DNA of 64,000 nt. Origin: Streptomyces stelliscabiei (lineage in GTDB: Bacteria; Actinomycetota; Actinomycetes; Streptomycetales; Streptomycetaceae). Each line of letters starts with the position of its first letter. Position 1 is the stretch's first letter. The notes beneath the pieces are model-generated. The model had not been told where the DNA came from. It ran no database searches and saw nothing but the letters and a program-made list of their open reading frames with translations. The position numbers and the translations under genes are program-made. Shown here one piece after another: positions 23,870-32,629 of the stretch. The stretch lies in the NCBI RefSeq assembly GCF_014873495.1, contig NZ_JADBGF010000001.1:3472001-3536000 (forward strand), read 5' to 3'.

Positions 23870-24543
23870 CGGGCACCTCCCGCCGCCGCGGCGGCGGCCA
23901 CGGCCACCGGGCGGTGCAGCAGCGCCGAGATCTCGCGGACGGCGCTGTCGGTGTCGGCGAACAGCACGGTCCGCATGCCGAGTTCGGCGGCGGCCCGGCA
24001 GTTCTCGTCCGTGTCGTCGACGAACAGGCACCGCTTCGCCGGGGTGCCGAGCCGGTCCAGCAAAATCCGGTAGACGGCGGGGTCCGGCTTGCGCACGCCC
24101 TCCCGGTGCGAGTCCACGACCACGTCGAAGAGTTCGTCGACGGGGACCTGGGCGCGCCACAGCGGTTCCCACTCGCGGACGTTGTTGGTGAGCAGGGCGA
24201 GCCGGTAGCCGTCGCGGCGCAGGGCGCGCAGGAACGACAGGAACGGCTCGTTGGGGCGCCGGCCCCGGAACCACAGCTCGCCGAAGCCGCGTCCGTCCGC
24301 CAGGATCCGGCCCGCGCCCTCGGGGAGCTGCGCGAGGATCCGGTCCACCATCTGCCGCTCGGTGATCTCGCCGGTCTCCAGGGCGGCCATCGGGGTCTCC
24401 CCGTGCAGCTCCGTCGCCGCCAGGAACGCCTGGGCGAGGTCGCCCGCCTCGATGCCGGCCAGTTCGGCGAAGGCGGCGAAGGTCTCCACGAGCGGGTTGG
24501 TCAGCACTCCTCCGTAGTCGACGACGATCGTGTCGACCGCCAT
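23866..24543 (-). CDS. HAD-superfamily hydrolase (phosphatase, subfamily IA)
   Basis: A 225-residue haloacid-dehalogenase-fold protein. Motif I is [14 protein letters not shown], which has a Tyr-Gly-Gly after the first Asp as in many IA members. Motif II is LALLTNN, motif [18 protein letters not shown] and motif [16 protein letters not shown]. The start is taken at the ATG at 24543 (GAGGGGAG upstream), which places motif I near residue 6. An ATG at 24615 with AAGGGGGA would add 24 residues. In the operon with AfsA it fits the phosphatase needed after AfsA couples dihydroxyacetone phosphate. The leader upstream is long and contains the 9-nt repeats. Confidence 0.8.
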   Translation of the reverse strand: MAVDTIVVDYGGVLTNPLVETFAAFAELAGIEAGDLAQAFLAATELHGETPMAALETGEITERQMVDRILAQLPEGAGRILADGRGFGELWFRGRRPNEPFLSFLRALRRDGYRLALLTNNVREWEPLWRAQVPVDELFDVVVDSHREGVRKPDPAVYRILLDRLGTPAKRCLFVDDTDENCRAAAELGMRTVLFADTDSAVREISALLHRPVAVAAAAAAGGAR

Positions 24544-24643
24544 GGCGCTCCCCTCGCCCACCGCGACGCGGCGTACGAACCGCGCCTGTGGCCCGGTCTG
24601 GTGTGTGGATGTCATCGGACTGGTCCCCCTTGCTCTGGTTGAT

Positions 24644-24697
24644 CTGGTGCGTCTGGTGCGTCTGGTGCGTCTGGTGCGTCTGGTGCGTCTGGTCGAT
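24644..24697. repeat. Six perfect copies of the 9-mer CTGGTGCGT
   Basis: Head-to-tail copies at 24644, 24653, 24662, 24671, 24680 and 24689. Degenerate CTGGTGGGN/CTGATGGGG units continue to about 24770. All frames stay open because the unit is nine bases. It lies in the presumed untranslated leader of the HAD gene. Confidence 0.9.
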
Positions 24698-25081
24698 TTT
24701 TCGGGCCTGGTGGGGCTGGTAGGGCTGGTGGGTCTGGTCGGTCTCTTGGGGCTGATGGGGCTGATGGGGCTGTGCCTCGTGTGTCTCGTCGATCCCTTGG
24801 GACTCCGGGGGCCCCGGGCCCTGTGGATCTCGTAGGCCCGGACCCGGGCGGCGCGTGCCGGTGCGGGCGGCGGGTGTCGTGCGGGAGGTCCTGACGTGAA
24901 CGGCAGGTGCCGCCGGAACGGCCGAGCCGGCGTTCCGGCGCGTCCGGTCCCGGTGCGGGCTCGTGCGGGCCCGGTGCGGGCCCGGCGGCGCCGTAGGCCT
25001 TGGGGCGGCCGGTGGCCGGGCGTGCGCCCGTTGCCGCCGCGGCGTCCGCCCGACGCGTTGCCCGGACGCTAACGGCGATCG

Positions 25082-25098
25082 CTTGTGCCCGGGCAAAG
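25082..25098. promoter_or_regulatory. Putative SARP box, site 5 (upstream of HAD-FAD-AfsA operon)
   Basis: CTTGTGCCCGGGCAAAG on the plus strand; the minus strand reads CTTTGCCCGGGCACAAG and also fits. It directly follows the MMPL terminator, the expected place for the leftward HAD-FAD-AfsA promoter, although 540 nt from the start codon. Confidence 0.4.
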
Positions 25099-25099
25099 A

Positions 25100-25133
25100 G
25101 GTGCGGGAGGACCTGTCGAGGTCCTCCCGCACC
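25100..25133 (-). terminator. Terminator of the MMPL gene, 15-bp perfect stem
   Basis: Arms 25100-25114 and 25119-25133 pair perfectly around GTCG, 25 nt beyond the MMPL stop codon. Confidence 0.75.
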
Positions 25134-25158
25134 CTGTGTTCGCCGGTCCGACGTACCG

Positions 25159-27516
25159 TCAGCCGGACGGCTTTCCGGCCGCCGCGCCGACCGTGCCGGC
25201 CCGTTCCTTCTCCCGCGGTACCGACGCGGCCGGCTCGACCGGACCGTCCGGTGCCTGTACGGCGGCGGCCGGGGCCGGGCCGCCCTCACGGATGCCGAAC
25301 CGGGCGTGCAGCCGGCGCAGCGGCCCGGGAGCCCACCAGGTCGCCCGGCCGGTGAGCGACAGCACGGCGGGGACGAGGAGCGTGCGGATCACCATGGCGT
25401 CCATGAGGATGGCCAGGGCGACCCCCAGTCCGAGCATCTTCGTGTTGGTGATCCGGGACGTGCCGATGGCCACCATGACCACCGACAGGACGAGCGCGGC
25501 GGCGGTGATGACCCCACCGGTGGAGCGGATCCCCTCGATCACCGCGGCCCGGTGGTCGTGCGTGCGCTCCTGCTCCTCCTTGATCCGGGAGAGCAGGAAG
25601 ACCCCGTAGTCCATGGAGAGTCCGAAGGCGAGGCAGAACATCAGCACCGGGAGGGCCGTCTCGATGCTCCCGGTCGGGGTGAAGCCCAGCAGCCCCGACA
25701 GATGCCCGTCCTGGAAGACCCACACCACGGCCCCCAGCATCGCGGTGAGGCTGAGCGCGTTGAGCAGGACGGCCTGGAGCGGCACCAGCACACTGCCGGT
25801 CAGCAGGAACACCAGGACCAGGGTGGCGAGCACGATGATGCCGACCGCCCACGGCAGACCGCGTCCGATGGCCGCCTGGCTGTCGACCAGGGCCGCGGTC
25901 GTTCCGGAGGCGGACGCGGGGAAGTCCGTGTGGACCGCCCTGACGTCCCGCACCAGGTCCTTGCCCTCGTCGGAGACGGCCTCCACGCCGGGCACCACGG
26001 TGAGGTACGCGATCTCGCCGGCGGTCCGGCCCGGCTGCGCGGGTCCGGCGGCCCGGCCGTCCGTGTAGGTGCCCGTCGGCGCGTCCACCCGCAGCACCCC
26101 CTCGATCCGGGACAGCCGCTCGGCGTACTCGCCCAGTCCGGCGGCGGGCGCCCGGCGGGTGACGACCTCGATCGCGCCGGTGGGACTGCCCTGGAAACGG
26201 TCCCTGATGTGCTCCTGCACCACCCGGGAGTCGGCGGACGCGGGCAGCTGCCGGTAGTCGGCGGTGCCGAAGTCGACGTTCAGGAACGGCGCCCCCAGCA
26301 GCAACAGCACGGCGAGGGTGCCGGTGGCCACCAGCGGGGCCCGCCGCATCACCCCCCGGGCCAGCCGGGCCCAGCCTGCCCCGGCCGCCGCGGGCTCCCG
26401 GCGCTCGCGGGAGCGGCGCCGGACCAGCTTGCGTACGTCGAGGGCGTCGATCCGCCGGCCCAGGACGGCGAGCAGGGCCGGCAGCACCACCAGGGCCGCG
26501 ACGGCGGCGAGGACGACCACGCTGATCCCGGCGTAGGCGAGGGAGCGCAGGAAGTACAGCGGGAACACCAGCATCGCGGCGAGCGAGACGGCGACCGTCG
26601 CGGCCGAGAACAGCACGGTCCGGCCGGCGGTGTTGAGGGTGACCGCGAGTGCGCCGGGCATGTCCCGGCCGGCGGCGAGTTCCTCGCGGTAGCGGCGCAC
26701 GATCAGCAGCGCGTAGTCGATGGCGAGGCCCAGGCCGAGGGCGGTGGTGAGGTTGGTGGCGAAGACGGAGACGTCGGTGAAGGAGGTGAGGACCCGCAGC
26801 ACCGCGTTGGTGCCGAGGATCGCGATCACCCCGATGCCGACCGGGAGCAGCGCGGCGACCGCGCTGCCGAACACGACCATGAGGATGAGGAGCGTGATCG
26901 GCAACGCGATGACCTCGGCACGCACGAGATCCTCGCGGATGAAGGTCTGCTGCTCGTTCTGGACGGCGACGCTGCCTCCGATCCGGACCGTCAGATCGCC
27001 CTGCCGTCCGTCGAAGTGCCCGACGACACGGTCCTCCAGGGTGCGGTCGGCCTCCAGTTCGTCCCCGGTGAGCCGGGCGACCACCAGGGCCTCCCTGCCG
27101 TCCTCGGAGCGCAGCGCCCCGGAGCCGGTGTCCCAGTAGGAGGTGACGCCGGTGACACCCCGCTCGTCGGCGAGCCGGGCGGCCAGCTCCCGCCCCTGAC
27201 GCGCCACGTCGGCGTCGTCGACACCGGCGTCGGCACGGGCCAGCAGCACGAGGTTGGGGCGGGCCCCGGGGAACTCCCGCTCCAGGACGCCCGCGGCGTA
27301 CGAGGACTCGGAGGAGGGGTCGACGACACCGCCGCTGCCGCCGCTGCGCAGCCGGTCGGCCACGCCGCTGCCGAGGACGACGGCCCCGGCCAGCAGGACC
27401 ACGGTGAGCACGAGCAGCAGACGGGCACGGCCGGCGGCCAGCCGGGCGAGGGCGGTGAACGCCCCGGAGGGCGGGGCGGTTTCGGGGGGCTGGTTGTCTT
27501 TGGTCACTGAGGTCAT
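25159..27516 (-). CDS. MMPL/RND-family membrane exporter
   Basis: A 785-residue protein with the MMPL architecture. TM1 near residues 33-50 (LLLVLTVVLLAGAVVLG) leads to a ~150-residue extracytoplasmic loop, then five helices including LGLGLAIDYALLIVRRYREE (the D-Y pair of the proton relay) and an RND-like LFLRSLAYAGISVVVLA. A second loop and five more helices repeat the plan with FGLSMDYGVFLLSRIKEEQE. The ATG is at 27516. It probably exports a hydrophobic product such as the acyl tetronate or a lipid signal. A terminator follows and the SMP-30-like gene precedes it on the same strand. Confidence 0.88.
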   Translation of the reverse strand: MTSVTKDNQPPETAPPSGAFTALARLAAGRARLLLVLTVVLLAGAVVLGSGVADRLRSGGSGGVVDPSSESSYAAGVLEREFPGARPNLVLLARADAGVDDADVARQGRELAARLADERGVTGVTSYWDTGSGALRSEDGREALVVARLTGDELEADRTLEDRVVGHFDGRQGDLTVRIGGSVAVQNEQQTFIREDLVRAEVIALPITLLILMVVFGSAVAALLPVGIGVIAILGTNAVLRVLTSFTDVSVFATNLTTALGLGLAIDYALLIVRRYREELAAGRDMPGALAVTLNTAGRTVLFSAATVAVSLAAMLVFPLYFLRSLAYAGISVVVLAAVAALVVLPALLAVLGRRIDALDVRKLVRRRSRERREPAAAGAGWARLARGVMRRAPLVATGTLAVLLLLGAPFLNVDFGTADYRQLPASADSRVVQEHIRDRFQGSPTGAIEVVTRRAPAAGLGEYAERLSRIEGVLRVDAPTGTYTDGRAAGPAQPGRTAGEIAYLTVVPGVEAVSDEGKDLVRDVRAVHTDFPASASGTTAALVDSQAAIGRGLPWAVGIIVLATLVLVFLLTGSVLVPLQAVLLNALSLTAMLGAVVWVFQDGHLSGLLGFTPTGSIETALPVLMFCLAFGLSMDYGVFLLSRIKEEQERTHDHRAAVIEGIRSTGGVITAAALVLSVVMVAIGTSRITNTKMLGLGVALAILMDAMVIRTLLVPAVLSLTGRATWWAPGPLRRLHARFGIREGGPAPAAAVQAPDGPVEPAASVPREKERAGTVGAAAGKPSG

Positions 27517-27620
27517 GGGGGCTCCCGGGACGTCGGGGTGGGTGAGGTGCGTGCCGGGTCGGCTACGGCACCCGCGGCGCCGTACGCGGCCCCGGACGCC
27601 CGGGACGCCGACCGGTGCCG

Positions 27621-28652
27621 TCAGCGGCGGCGCAGGTGGAACTTGCCGGGCGTGGTCGAGGGGACGCCGGTGAGGATCTCCCGGAGTCCGCCGCTGACCA
27701 CGTAGTCGCCGTACGGCGTCACGGCGACCGTCGTGGGGTCCTCGTGCGGCCAGGTCTGGTCCTGGACGGTGCGCGCGGTGCGCCAGCCGTCGGTGGAGCG
27801 CAGCACCAGGACGGCGTCCCGGCTCTGGCGTCCGCCGGAGAGCGACAGGTCGTTGGAGACGACGACCAGCGAGCCGTCGGGGCGCAGGGCCATGCCGTCG
27901 AGGGAGGGCGGCGCGCCGTCCAGACGGACCTCGCTGACCTTCGGCCGCGCCGAGCAGGGACGGTCGATGCGGAAGAGGCGGCCGCCCTCGTACTTGCCCA
28001 TGAGGAGGAAGCCGGCGGGGTGGTGGACGATGCCGTTGGGGCCGGTGTCGGCGGTGGTGAAGCGGTCGTCGCGGAGGATCTGGAGGACCTCGCCGTCGCG
28101 GCTCACCGTGGTGACCGTGTCGACGCCGGTGTCGGTGACGTGGATGGTGCCGTTACGGTCCACGGTCAGGTCGTTGGCACGCGGCAGGGGCTGTCCGTCG
28201 GACACGTCCACCAGGTGCTGTACGGCGCCGGTGGCGAGGTCGAAGACACCGACCCCGGAGACCGGGGGCAGCGAGGGGTCCACGATGCCCATCAGCCGGA
28301 AGAAGTAGTCGGTGTAGGCGGCCAGGACCCGGCGGCGGGGCGCGTCGACCGTGATGCCGAGGACCGACGCCCGGGCGAAGGGGGCCACCAGAGGGGTCAC
28401 GGTGCCGTCCGCCCGGACCACGGAGATCGTGCCCTGCGCGCTGGACCCCACGAGGAACGCCTTCCTCGTGGGGTCCCAGGCGACGCCCTCCGGGTACAGG
28501 CCCGGGGCGGTGACGGTGAGGCTGCGCGGCAGCGGGCAGCGCGCGGGTTTCGCGAACGCCGGCACGGGGGTGGCGGCGAGCGCCCCGCCCAGGCCGGCGG
28601 CGGTGGCGACTCTCAGCAGGGTCCGGCGGGAGGCCGAAGCTGACGCGTCCAA
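27621..28652 (-). CDS. Tat-exported SMP-30/gluconolactonase-like beta-propeller protein
   Basis: A 343-residue protein. The N-terminus has a twin-arginine signal (SASRRTLLRVATAAGLGGAL, then a hydrophobic stretch and AFA). A six-bladed propeller of the SMP-30/NHL kind follows: YPEGVAWDPTRKAFLVGSSA, PRANDLTVDRNGTIHVTDTG (metal-site N-D), DTGPNGIVHHPAGFLLMGKY and SLDGMALRPDGSLVVVSND. The TTG at 28652 is chosen because AAGGAG lies 7 nt upstream and the Tat motif follows at once. Members are lactonases or binding proteins. An extracytoplasmic lactonase next to AfsA-type genes could act on a butyrolactone signal, but that is speculation. Confidence 0.78.
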   Translation of the reverse strand: MDASASASRRTLLRVATAAGLGGALAATPVPAFAKPARCPLPRSLTVTAPGLYPEGVAWDPTRKAFLVGSSAQGTISVVRADGTVTPLVAPFARASVLGITVDAPRRRVLAAYTDYFFRLMGIVDPSLPPVSGVGVFDLATGAVQHLVDVSDGQPLPRANDLTVDRNGTIHVTDTGVDTVTTVSRDGEVLQILRDDRFTTADTGPNGIVHHPAGFLLMGKYEGGRLFRIDRPCSARPKVSEVRLDGAPPSLDGMALRPDGSLVVVSNDLSLSGGRQSRDAVLVLRSTDGWRTARTVQDQTWPHEDPTTVAVTPYGDYVVSGGLREILTGVPSTTPGKFHLRRR

Positions 28653-29020
28653 GGGGTGCTCCTTCGTACGGGGCGAAGAGGGGAAGTCGGGCAGGCCGGT
28701 GCGCGGTGGCGGCGGGCGGGGGCCGTGGGTGCCCCGCCGGGGCAGAGAACGCCGAACCCGGCTGTCCACCGGCCGTGGACAGGGTCGCGAGCCGCTCTGG
28801 AGAACCGCTGAACCTCCGCTGAACCGGCGGCGGGCGGGCGGCAGCGCTAGCCGGAGGCCCGCGCGGGGCGCTTTGGCCCGGCGCAAGGCGGCCTGCCTAG
28901 CGTCCCGGTCAGGCAGGTCCTGTCGGCACGTTCCCGCCCACCGGGACGACGGGGGCGCGGCGGCAGGGCCCGGCCCACGCAGCGGCGCCGGACAGCGGAA
29001 AGCCAGAGGAGACGAGACGC
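28653..29020. other. 368-nt divergent promoter region (SMP-30-like / kor operon)
   Basis: No gene seen. It contains the SARP-like element at 28871-28887 and the ribosome site AGAGGAG (29005-29011) of korA. Confidence 0.6.
28871..28887 (+). promoter_or_regulatory. Putative SARP box, site 4 (upstream of the kor operon)
   Basis: CTTTGGCCCGGCGCAAG differs from site 2 (9659) only in bases 13-15. Half-sites TTTGG and GCAAG are 11 bp apart. It lies 134 nt before korA. Confidence 0.55.
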
Positions 29021-30934
29021 GTGACGGTAGACACCGTGGACATCGAACAGGCCGAGCCGATGCCGGCCGGGATCCGCACCAAGGACGTGCGCCGCCTGGA
29101 CAGGGTGGTCATCCGGTTCGCCGGGGATTCCGGTGACGGGATGCAGCTCACGGGTGACCGGTTCACCTCCGAGACGGCGTCGTTCGGCAACGACCTCTCC
29201 ACCCTGCCGAACTTCCCCGCCGAGATCCGCGCCCCCGCCGGCACCCTGCCCGGCGTCTCCAGCTTCCAGCTGCACTTCGCCGACCACGACATCCTCACCC
29301 CCGGCGACGCCCCCGACGTCCTCGTCGCGATGAACCCCGCCGCACTCAAGGCCAACATCGCCGACCTGCCCCGCGGCGCCGAGATCATCGTCAACACCGA
29401 CGAATTCACCCCACGCGCCCTGCACAAAGTCGGCTACACCACCAGCCCCCTCGACGACGGCCAACTGGACGGCTACAGCGTCCACCCCGTCCCCCTGACC
29501 ACCCTGACCGTCGAAGCCCTCAAGACCTTCGACCTCAGCCGCAAGGAAGCCGAACGCAGCAAGAACATGTTCGCGCTGGGGCTGCTGTCCTGGATGTACC
29601 ACCGGCCCACCGAAGGCACCGAGAAGTTCCTGGCCGCCAAGTTCGCCAAGAAACCCGAGATCGCGGCCGCCAACCTCGCCGCGTTCCGCGCCGGCTGGAA
29701 CTTCGGCGAAACCACCGAGGACTTCGCCGTCAGCTACGAAGTCGCCCCCGCCGCGACCGCCTTCCCCCCCGGCACCTACCGCAACATCAGCGGCAACCTC
29801 GCCCTGTCCCTGGGCCTCATCGCCGCCTCCCGCCAGGCCGACCTGCCTCTCTACCTCGGCTCCTACCCCATCACCCCCGCCTCCGACATCCTCCACGAAC
29901 TCTCCCGCCACAAGAACTTCGGCGTCCGCACCTTCCAGGCCGAGGACGAGATCGCCGCCATCGGCGCCGCACTCGGCGCCGCCTTCGGCGGATCACTCGC
30001 CGTCACCACCACCTCCGGACCCGGCGTGGCACTGAAATCGGAGACCATCGGACTCGCCGTCTCCCTCGAACTGCCGCTGCTCGTCGTCGCCATCCAGCGC
30101 GGCGGCCCCTCCACCGGCCTGCCCACCAAGACCGAACAGGCCGACCTGCTCCAGGCCATGTTCGGCCGCAACGGCGAAGCCCCGGTACCCGTCGTCGCAC
30201 CCAGGACCCCGGCCGACTGCTTCGACGCCGCCCTCGAAGCAGCCCGGATCGCACTCACCTACCGCACCCCCGTCTTCCTGCTCAGCGACGGCTACCTCGC
30301 CAACGGCTCAGAGCCCTGGCGGATCCCCGACACCGACGAACTCCCCGACCTCACCGTCCAGTTCGCCCAGGGCCCCAACCACACCCTCGACGACGGCACC
30401 GAAGTCTTCTGGCCCTACAAACGCGACCCCCACACCCTCGCCCGCCCCTGGGCCATCCCCGGCACCCCCGGCCTCGAACACCGCATCGGCGGCATCGAGA
30501 AACAGGACGGCACCGGCAACATCTCCTACGACCCCGCCAACCACGACCACATGGTCCGCACCCGCCAGGCCAAGACCGACGGCATCGACGTGCCCGACAT
30601 CAAGGTCGACGACCCGCACCACGCCGACACCCTCGTGCTCGGCTGGGGATCCACCTACGGGCCGATCACCGCGGCCGTCCGGGAACTGCGGACGGCGGGG
30701 GAACCCATTGCCCAGGCCCATCTGCGCCATCTCAACCCCTTCCCCAGGAACCTGGGCGAGGTGCTCTCCCGGTACCGGCAGGTCGTGGTCCCCGAGATGA
30801 ACCTCGGCCAACTCGCCCTGCTCATCCGGGCGAAGTACCTGGTCGATGTGCAGTCCTGCACCCAGGTCACCGGTTCACCGTTCAAGGCGGGCCAGCTCGC
30901 CCACACACTGCGGGAGACGATCCGTGGGAACTGA
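29021..30934 (+). CDS. korA: 2-oxoacid:ferredoxin oxidoreductase, fused gamma-alpha subunit (KorA-like)
   Basis: A 637-residue subunit. Residues about 25-205 form the gamma domain (VIRFAGDSGDGMQLTGDRF, then LPNFPAEIRAPAGTL). Residues about 245-450 form the pyrimidine-binding alpha domain (YLGSYPITPASDILHELSRH, ALGAAFGGSLAVTTTSGPG). A C-terminal domain with LVLGWGSTYGPI follows. This order is that of actinobacterial KorA, which with KorB converts 2-oxoglutarate (or another 2-oxoacid) plus CoA to acyl-CoA, CO2 and reduced ferredoxin. The GTG at 29021 follows AGAGGAG. It overlaps korB by 11 nt. It is presumably an extra copy serving the pathway, giving low-potential electrons or an acyl-CoA; it could also be the housekeeping copy. 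Confidence 0.88.
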   Translation: MTVDTVDIEQAEPMPAGIRTKDVRRLDRVVIRFAGDSGDGMQLTGDRFTSETASFGNDLSTLPNFPAEIRAPAGTLPGVSSFQLHFADHDILTPGDAPDVLVAMNPAALKANIADLPRGAEIIVNTDEFTPRALHKVGYTTSPLDDGQLDGYSVHPVPLTTLTVEALKTFDLSRKEAERSKNMFALGLLSWMYHRPTEGTEKFLAAKFAKKPEIAAANLAAFRAGWNFGETTEDFAVSYEVAPAATAFPPGTYRNISGNLALSLGLIAASRQADLPLYLGSYPITPASDILHELSRHKNFGVRTFQAEDEIAAIGAALGAAFGGSLAVTTTSGPGVALKSETIGLAVSLELPLLVVAIQRGGPSTGLPTKTEQADLLQAMFGRNGEAPVPVVAPRTPADCFDAALEAARIALTYRTPVFLLSDGYLANGSEPWRIPDTDELPDLTVQFAQGPNHTLDDGTEVFWPYKRDPHTLARPWAIPGTPGLEHRIGGIEKQDGTGNISYDPANHDHMVRTRQAKTDGIDVPDIKVDDPHHADTLVLGWGSTYGPITAAVRELRTAGEPIAQAHLRHLNPFPRNLGEVLSRYRQVVVPEMNLGQLALLIRAKYLVDVQSCTQVTGSPFKAGQLAHTLRETIRGN

Positions 30935-31982
30935 ACTCCGGCTCCAGCCGAAGGACTTCAAGTCGGATCAGGAGGTGCGCTGGTGCCCCGGCTGCGGTGA
31001 CTACGCGATCCTCGCCGCCGTCCAGGGCTTCATGCCCGAACTCGGCCTGGCCAAGGAGAACATCGTCTTCGTCTCCGGCATCGGCTGCTCCTCCCGCTTC
31101 CCGTACTACATGGACACCTACGGGATGCACTCCATCCACGGCCGCGCCCCCGCCATCGCCACCGGACTCGCCACCTCACGACGCGACCTGTCCGTCTGGG
31201 TCGTCACCGGCGACGGCGACGCCCTCTCCATCGGCGGCAACCACCTCATCCACGCCCTGCGCCGCAACGTCAACCTCAAAATCCTCCTCTTCAACAACCG
31301 CATCTACGGCCTCACCAAAGGCCAGTACTCCCCCACCTCCGAAACCGGCAAGATCACCAAGTCGACGCCGATGGGGTCGCTGGACGCGCCGTTCAACCCG
31401 GTGTCGCTGGCTCTGGGCGCGGAGGCGTCGTTCGTCGCACGGACCATCGACTCCGACCGCAAGCACCTGACGGAGGTGCTGCGGCAGGCCACCGCACACC
31501 CCGGCACCGCGCTCGTCGAGATCTACCAGAACTGCAACATCTTCAACGACAACGCCTTCGAGGTGCTCAAGGACCGCGACTCGGCCCAGGACGCCGTGAT
31601 CCGGCTGGAGCACGGGCAGCCGATCCGGTTCGGGGCCGAGCGCTCCAAGGGCGTCGTACGGGACCCGGCGACCGGAGATCTGAACGTCGTCGCGGTGACA
31701 CCGGAGAACGAGGGGACGATCCTCGTGCACGACGCCCACGCCACCTCCCCCACCACCGCCTTCGCCCTCTCCCGCCTCGCCGACCCCGACACCCTCCACC
31801 ACACCCCCATCGGCGTCCTGCGATCCGTCCGACGCCCCGTCTACGACACCCAGATGGCCGACCAACTCGACACCGCCATCGACCAGTACGGCAAAGGCGA
31901 CCTGTCGGCACTCCTCACCGGCAAGGACACCTGGACGGTCGGGCGTTCCGCCCGGCCCGCCGCATCCCCCGCGGCCCATTGA
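30924..31982 (+). CDS. korB: 2-oxoacid:ferredoxin oxidoreductase, beta subunit (KorB-like)
   Basis: A 352-residue thiamine-pyrophosphate subunit. Cysteines for one 4Fe-4S cluster are in VRWCPGCGDYAI (two Cys), GIGCSSRFPYY and IYQNCNIFND. The TPP motif is VVTGDGDALSIGGNHLIHAL followed by LLFNNRIYGLTKGQ. These are standard for KorB. The GTG at 30924 with GGGAGA upstream lies inside the end of korA, so translation is coupled. Together with the ferredoxin gene 67 nt downstream, it forms a complete electron-generating unit. Confidence 0.9.
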   Translation: MGTELRLQPKDFKSDQEVRWCPGCGDYAILAAVQGFMPELGLAKENIVFVSGIGCSSRFPYYMDTYGMHSIHGRAPAIATGLATSRRDLSVWVVTGDGDALSIGGNHLIHALRRNVNLKILLFNNRIYGLTKGQYSPTSETGKITKSTPMGSLDAPFNPVSLALGAEASFVARTIDSDRKHLTEVLRQATAHPGTALVEIYQNCNIFNDNAFEVLKDRDSAQDAVIRLEHGQPIRFGAERSKGVVRDPATGDLNVVAVTPENEGTILVHDAHATSPTTAFALSRLADPDTLHHTPIGVLRSVRRPVYDTQMADQLDTAIDQYGKGDLSALLTGKDTWTVGRSARPAASPAAH

Positions 31983-32049
31983 CCGCGACCACCCGACCAC
32001 GACCGTCCGACCACAACCGCTTCACCGCACGATCCCGGGGAGGGACAAC

Positions 32050-32361
32050 ATGACGTACGTGATCGCTCAGCCCTGTGTCGACGTCAAGGACCGGGCATGC
32101 ATCGACGAATGCCCGGTCGACTGCATCTACGAGGGACCGAGGAAGCTCTACATCCAGCCCGACGAATGCGTCGACTGCGGTGCCTGCGAACCCGTCTGCC
32201 CGGTGGAGGCGATCTTCTTCGAGGACGACGTGCCGGCCGAGTGGAGCGGCTACCGGTCGGTGGACGCGGAGGTCTTCGCCGACCTCGGATCACCCGGCGG
32301 AGCCAGCGCGGCGGGTCCGCTCGCCGCCGACCACCCCCTGGTCTCCGCGCGGGCCGCGTAG
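32050..32361 (+). CDS. 7Fe/8Fe-type ferredoxin (FdxA-like)
   Basis: A 103-residue iron-sulphur protein. The first cluster motif is CVDVKDRACIDECPVDC, with the widened first spacing of 3Fe-4S sites. The second is CVDCGACEPVCPVEAIF. The C-terminal VPAEWSGYRSVDAEVF is typical of actinobacterial 7Fe ferredoxins. The ATG at 32050 follows GGGGAGGGA. It is the likely electron acceptor of KorAB and may pass electrons to the P450 at 2291. An 11-nt repeat array begins right after the stop codon. Confidence 0.9.
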   Translation: MTYVIAQPCVDVKDRACIDECPVDCIYEGPRKLYIQPDECVDCGACEPVCPVEAIFFEDDVPAEWSGYRSVDAEVFADLGSPGGASAAGPLAADHPLVSARAA

Positions 32362-32420
32362 ACCTCGCGCAGGCCTCGCGCAGGCCTCAGGCAAGCGTCG
32401 CACGGGCCTCACGCAGGCCC
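32362..32420 (+). repeat. 11-bp-phased direct repeats upstream of the second AfsA gene
   Basis: GCAGG, GCAGG, GCAAG and GCAGG begin at 32369, 32380, 32391 and 32413, exact multiples of 11 nt; the 32402 position has ACGGG. The core unit is CCTCGCGCAGG. This spacing puts the repeats on one face of the helix and resembles a SARP operator array. It lies about 215-260 nt before the AfsA2 start. Confidence 0.55.
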
Positions 32421-32522
32421 GCAGTGCCCGGTGTTCGGCCCCTGGATGGCCCGATTCCGCCGTGATACAGCCCGGTTCCAGGCCAGGTACAGGCCGATAC
32501 CAGTGATCCAGGACACCGTGGA

Positions 32523-32551
32523 GGCGGTGGCGGAATCTTTTCGCCACCGCC
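32523..32551. promoter_or_regulatory. Hairpin upstream of the second AfsA gene
   Basis: GGCGGTGGCG and CGCCACCGCC pair around GAATCTTTT, about 80 nt before the AfsA2 ATG. It may end kor-operon transcription or control the AfsA2 leader. Confidence 0.5.
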
Positions 32552-32629
32552 CTGTGGCGTTGTGCGCGCCGGCCTCGTCGGCCGTGCCCCGCGCCGCGCG
32601 CACCCCGGGCCATCTCAGAAGGAGCTGCA

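Larger units (their letters stand above)
24544..25158. other. 615-nt region: SARP-like box, terminator and repeat-rich leader of the HAD-FAD-AfsA operon
   Basis: No convincing gene. From right to left it has the MMPL terminator hairpin (25100-25133), a 17-base SARP-like element (25082-25098), about 250 nt of GC-rich sequence, a CTGGTG-type repeat block (24640-24790), and the HAD start. Two minus frames stay open across the repeats (one gives a Thr-His-Gln repeat) without family resemblance. Confidence 0.55.

Noticed and set aside
24530..24835. Plus-strand frame with Leu-Val repeats (VRLVRLV), possible membrane peptide
   Set aside because: It arises from the CTGGTGCGT repeat and runs antisense into the HAD gene start; codon bias fits a shadow.
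29021..31982. KorA/KorB as indolepyruvate oxidoreductase
   Set aside because: The gamma-alpha fusion order and separate short beta subunit match KorA/KorB, not the IorA/IorB arrangement.
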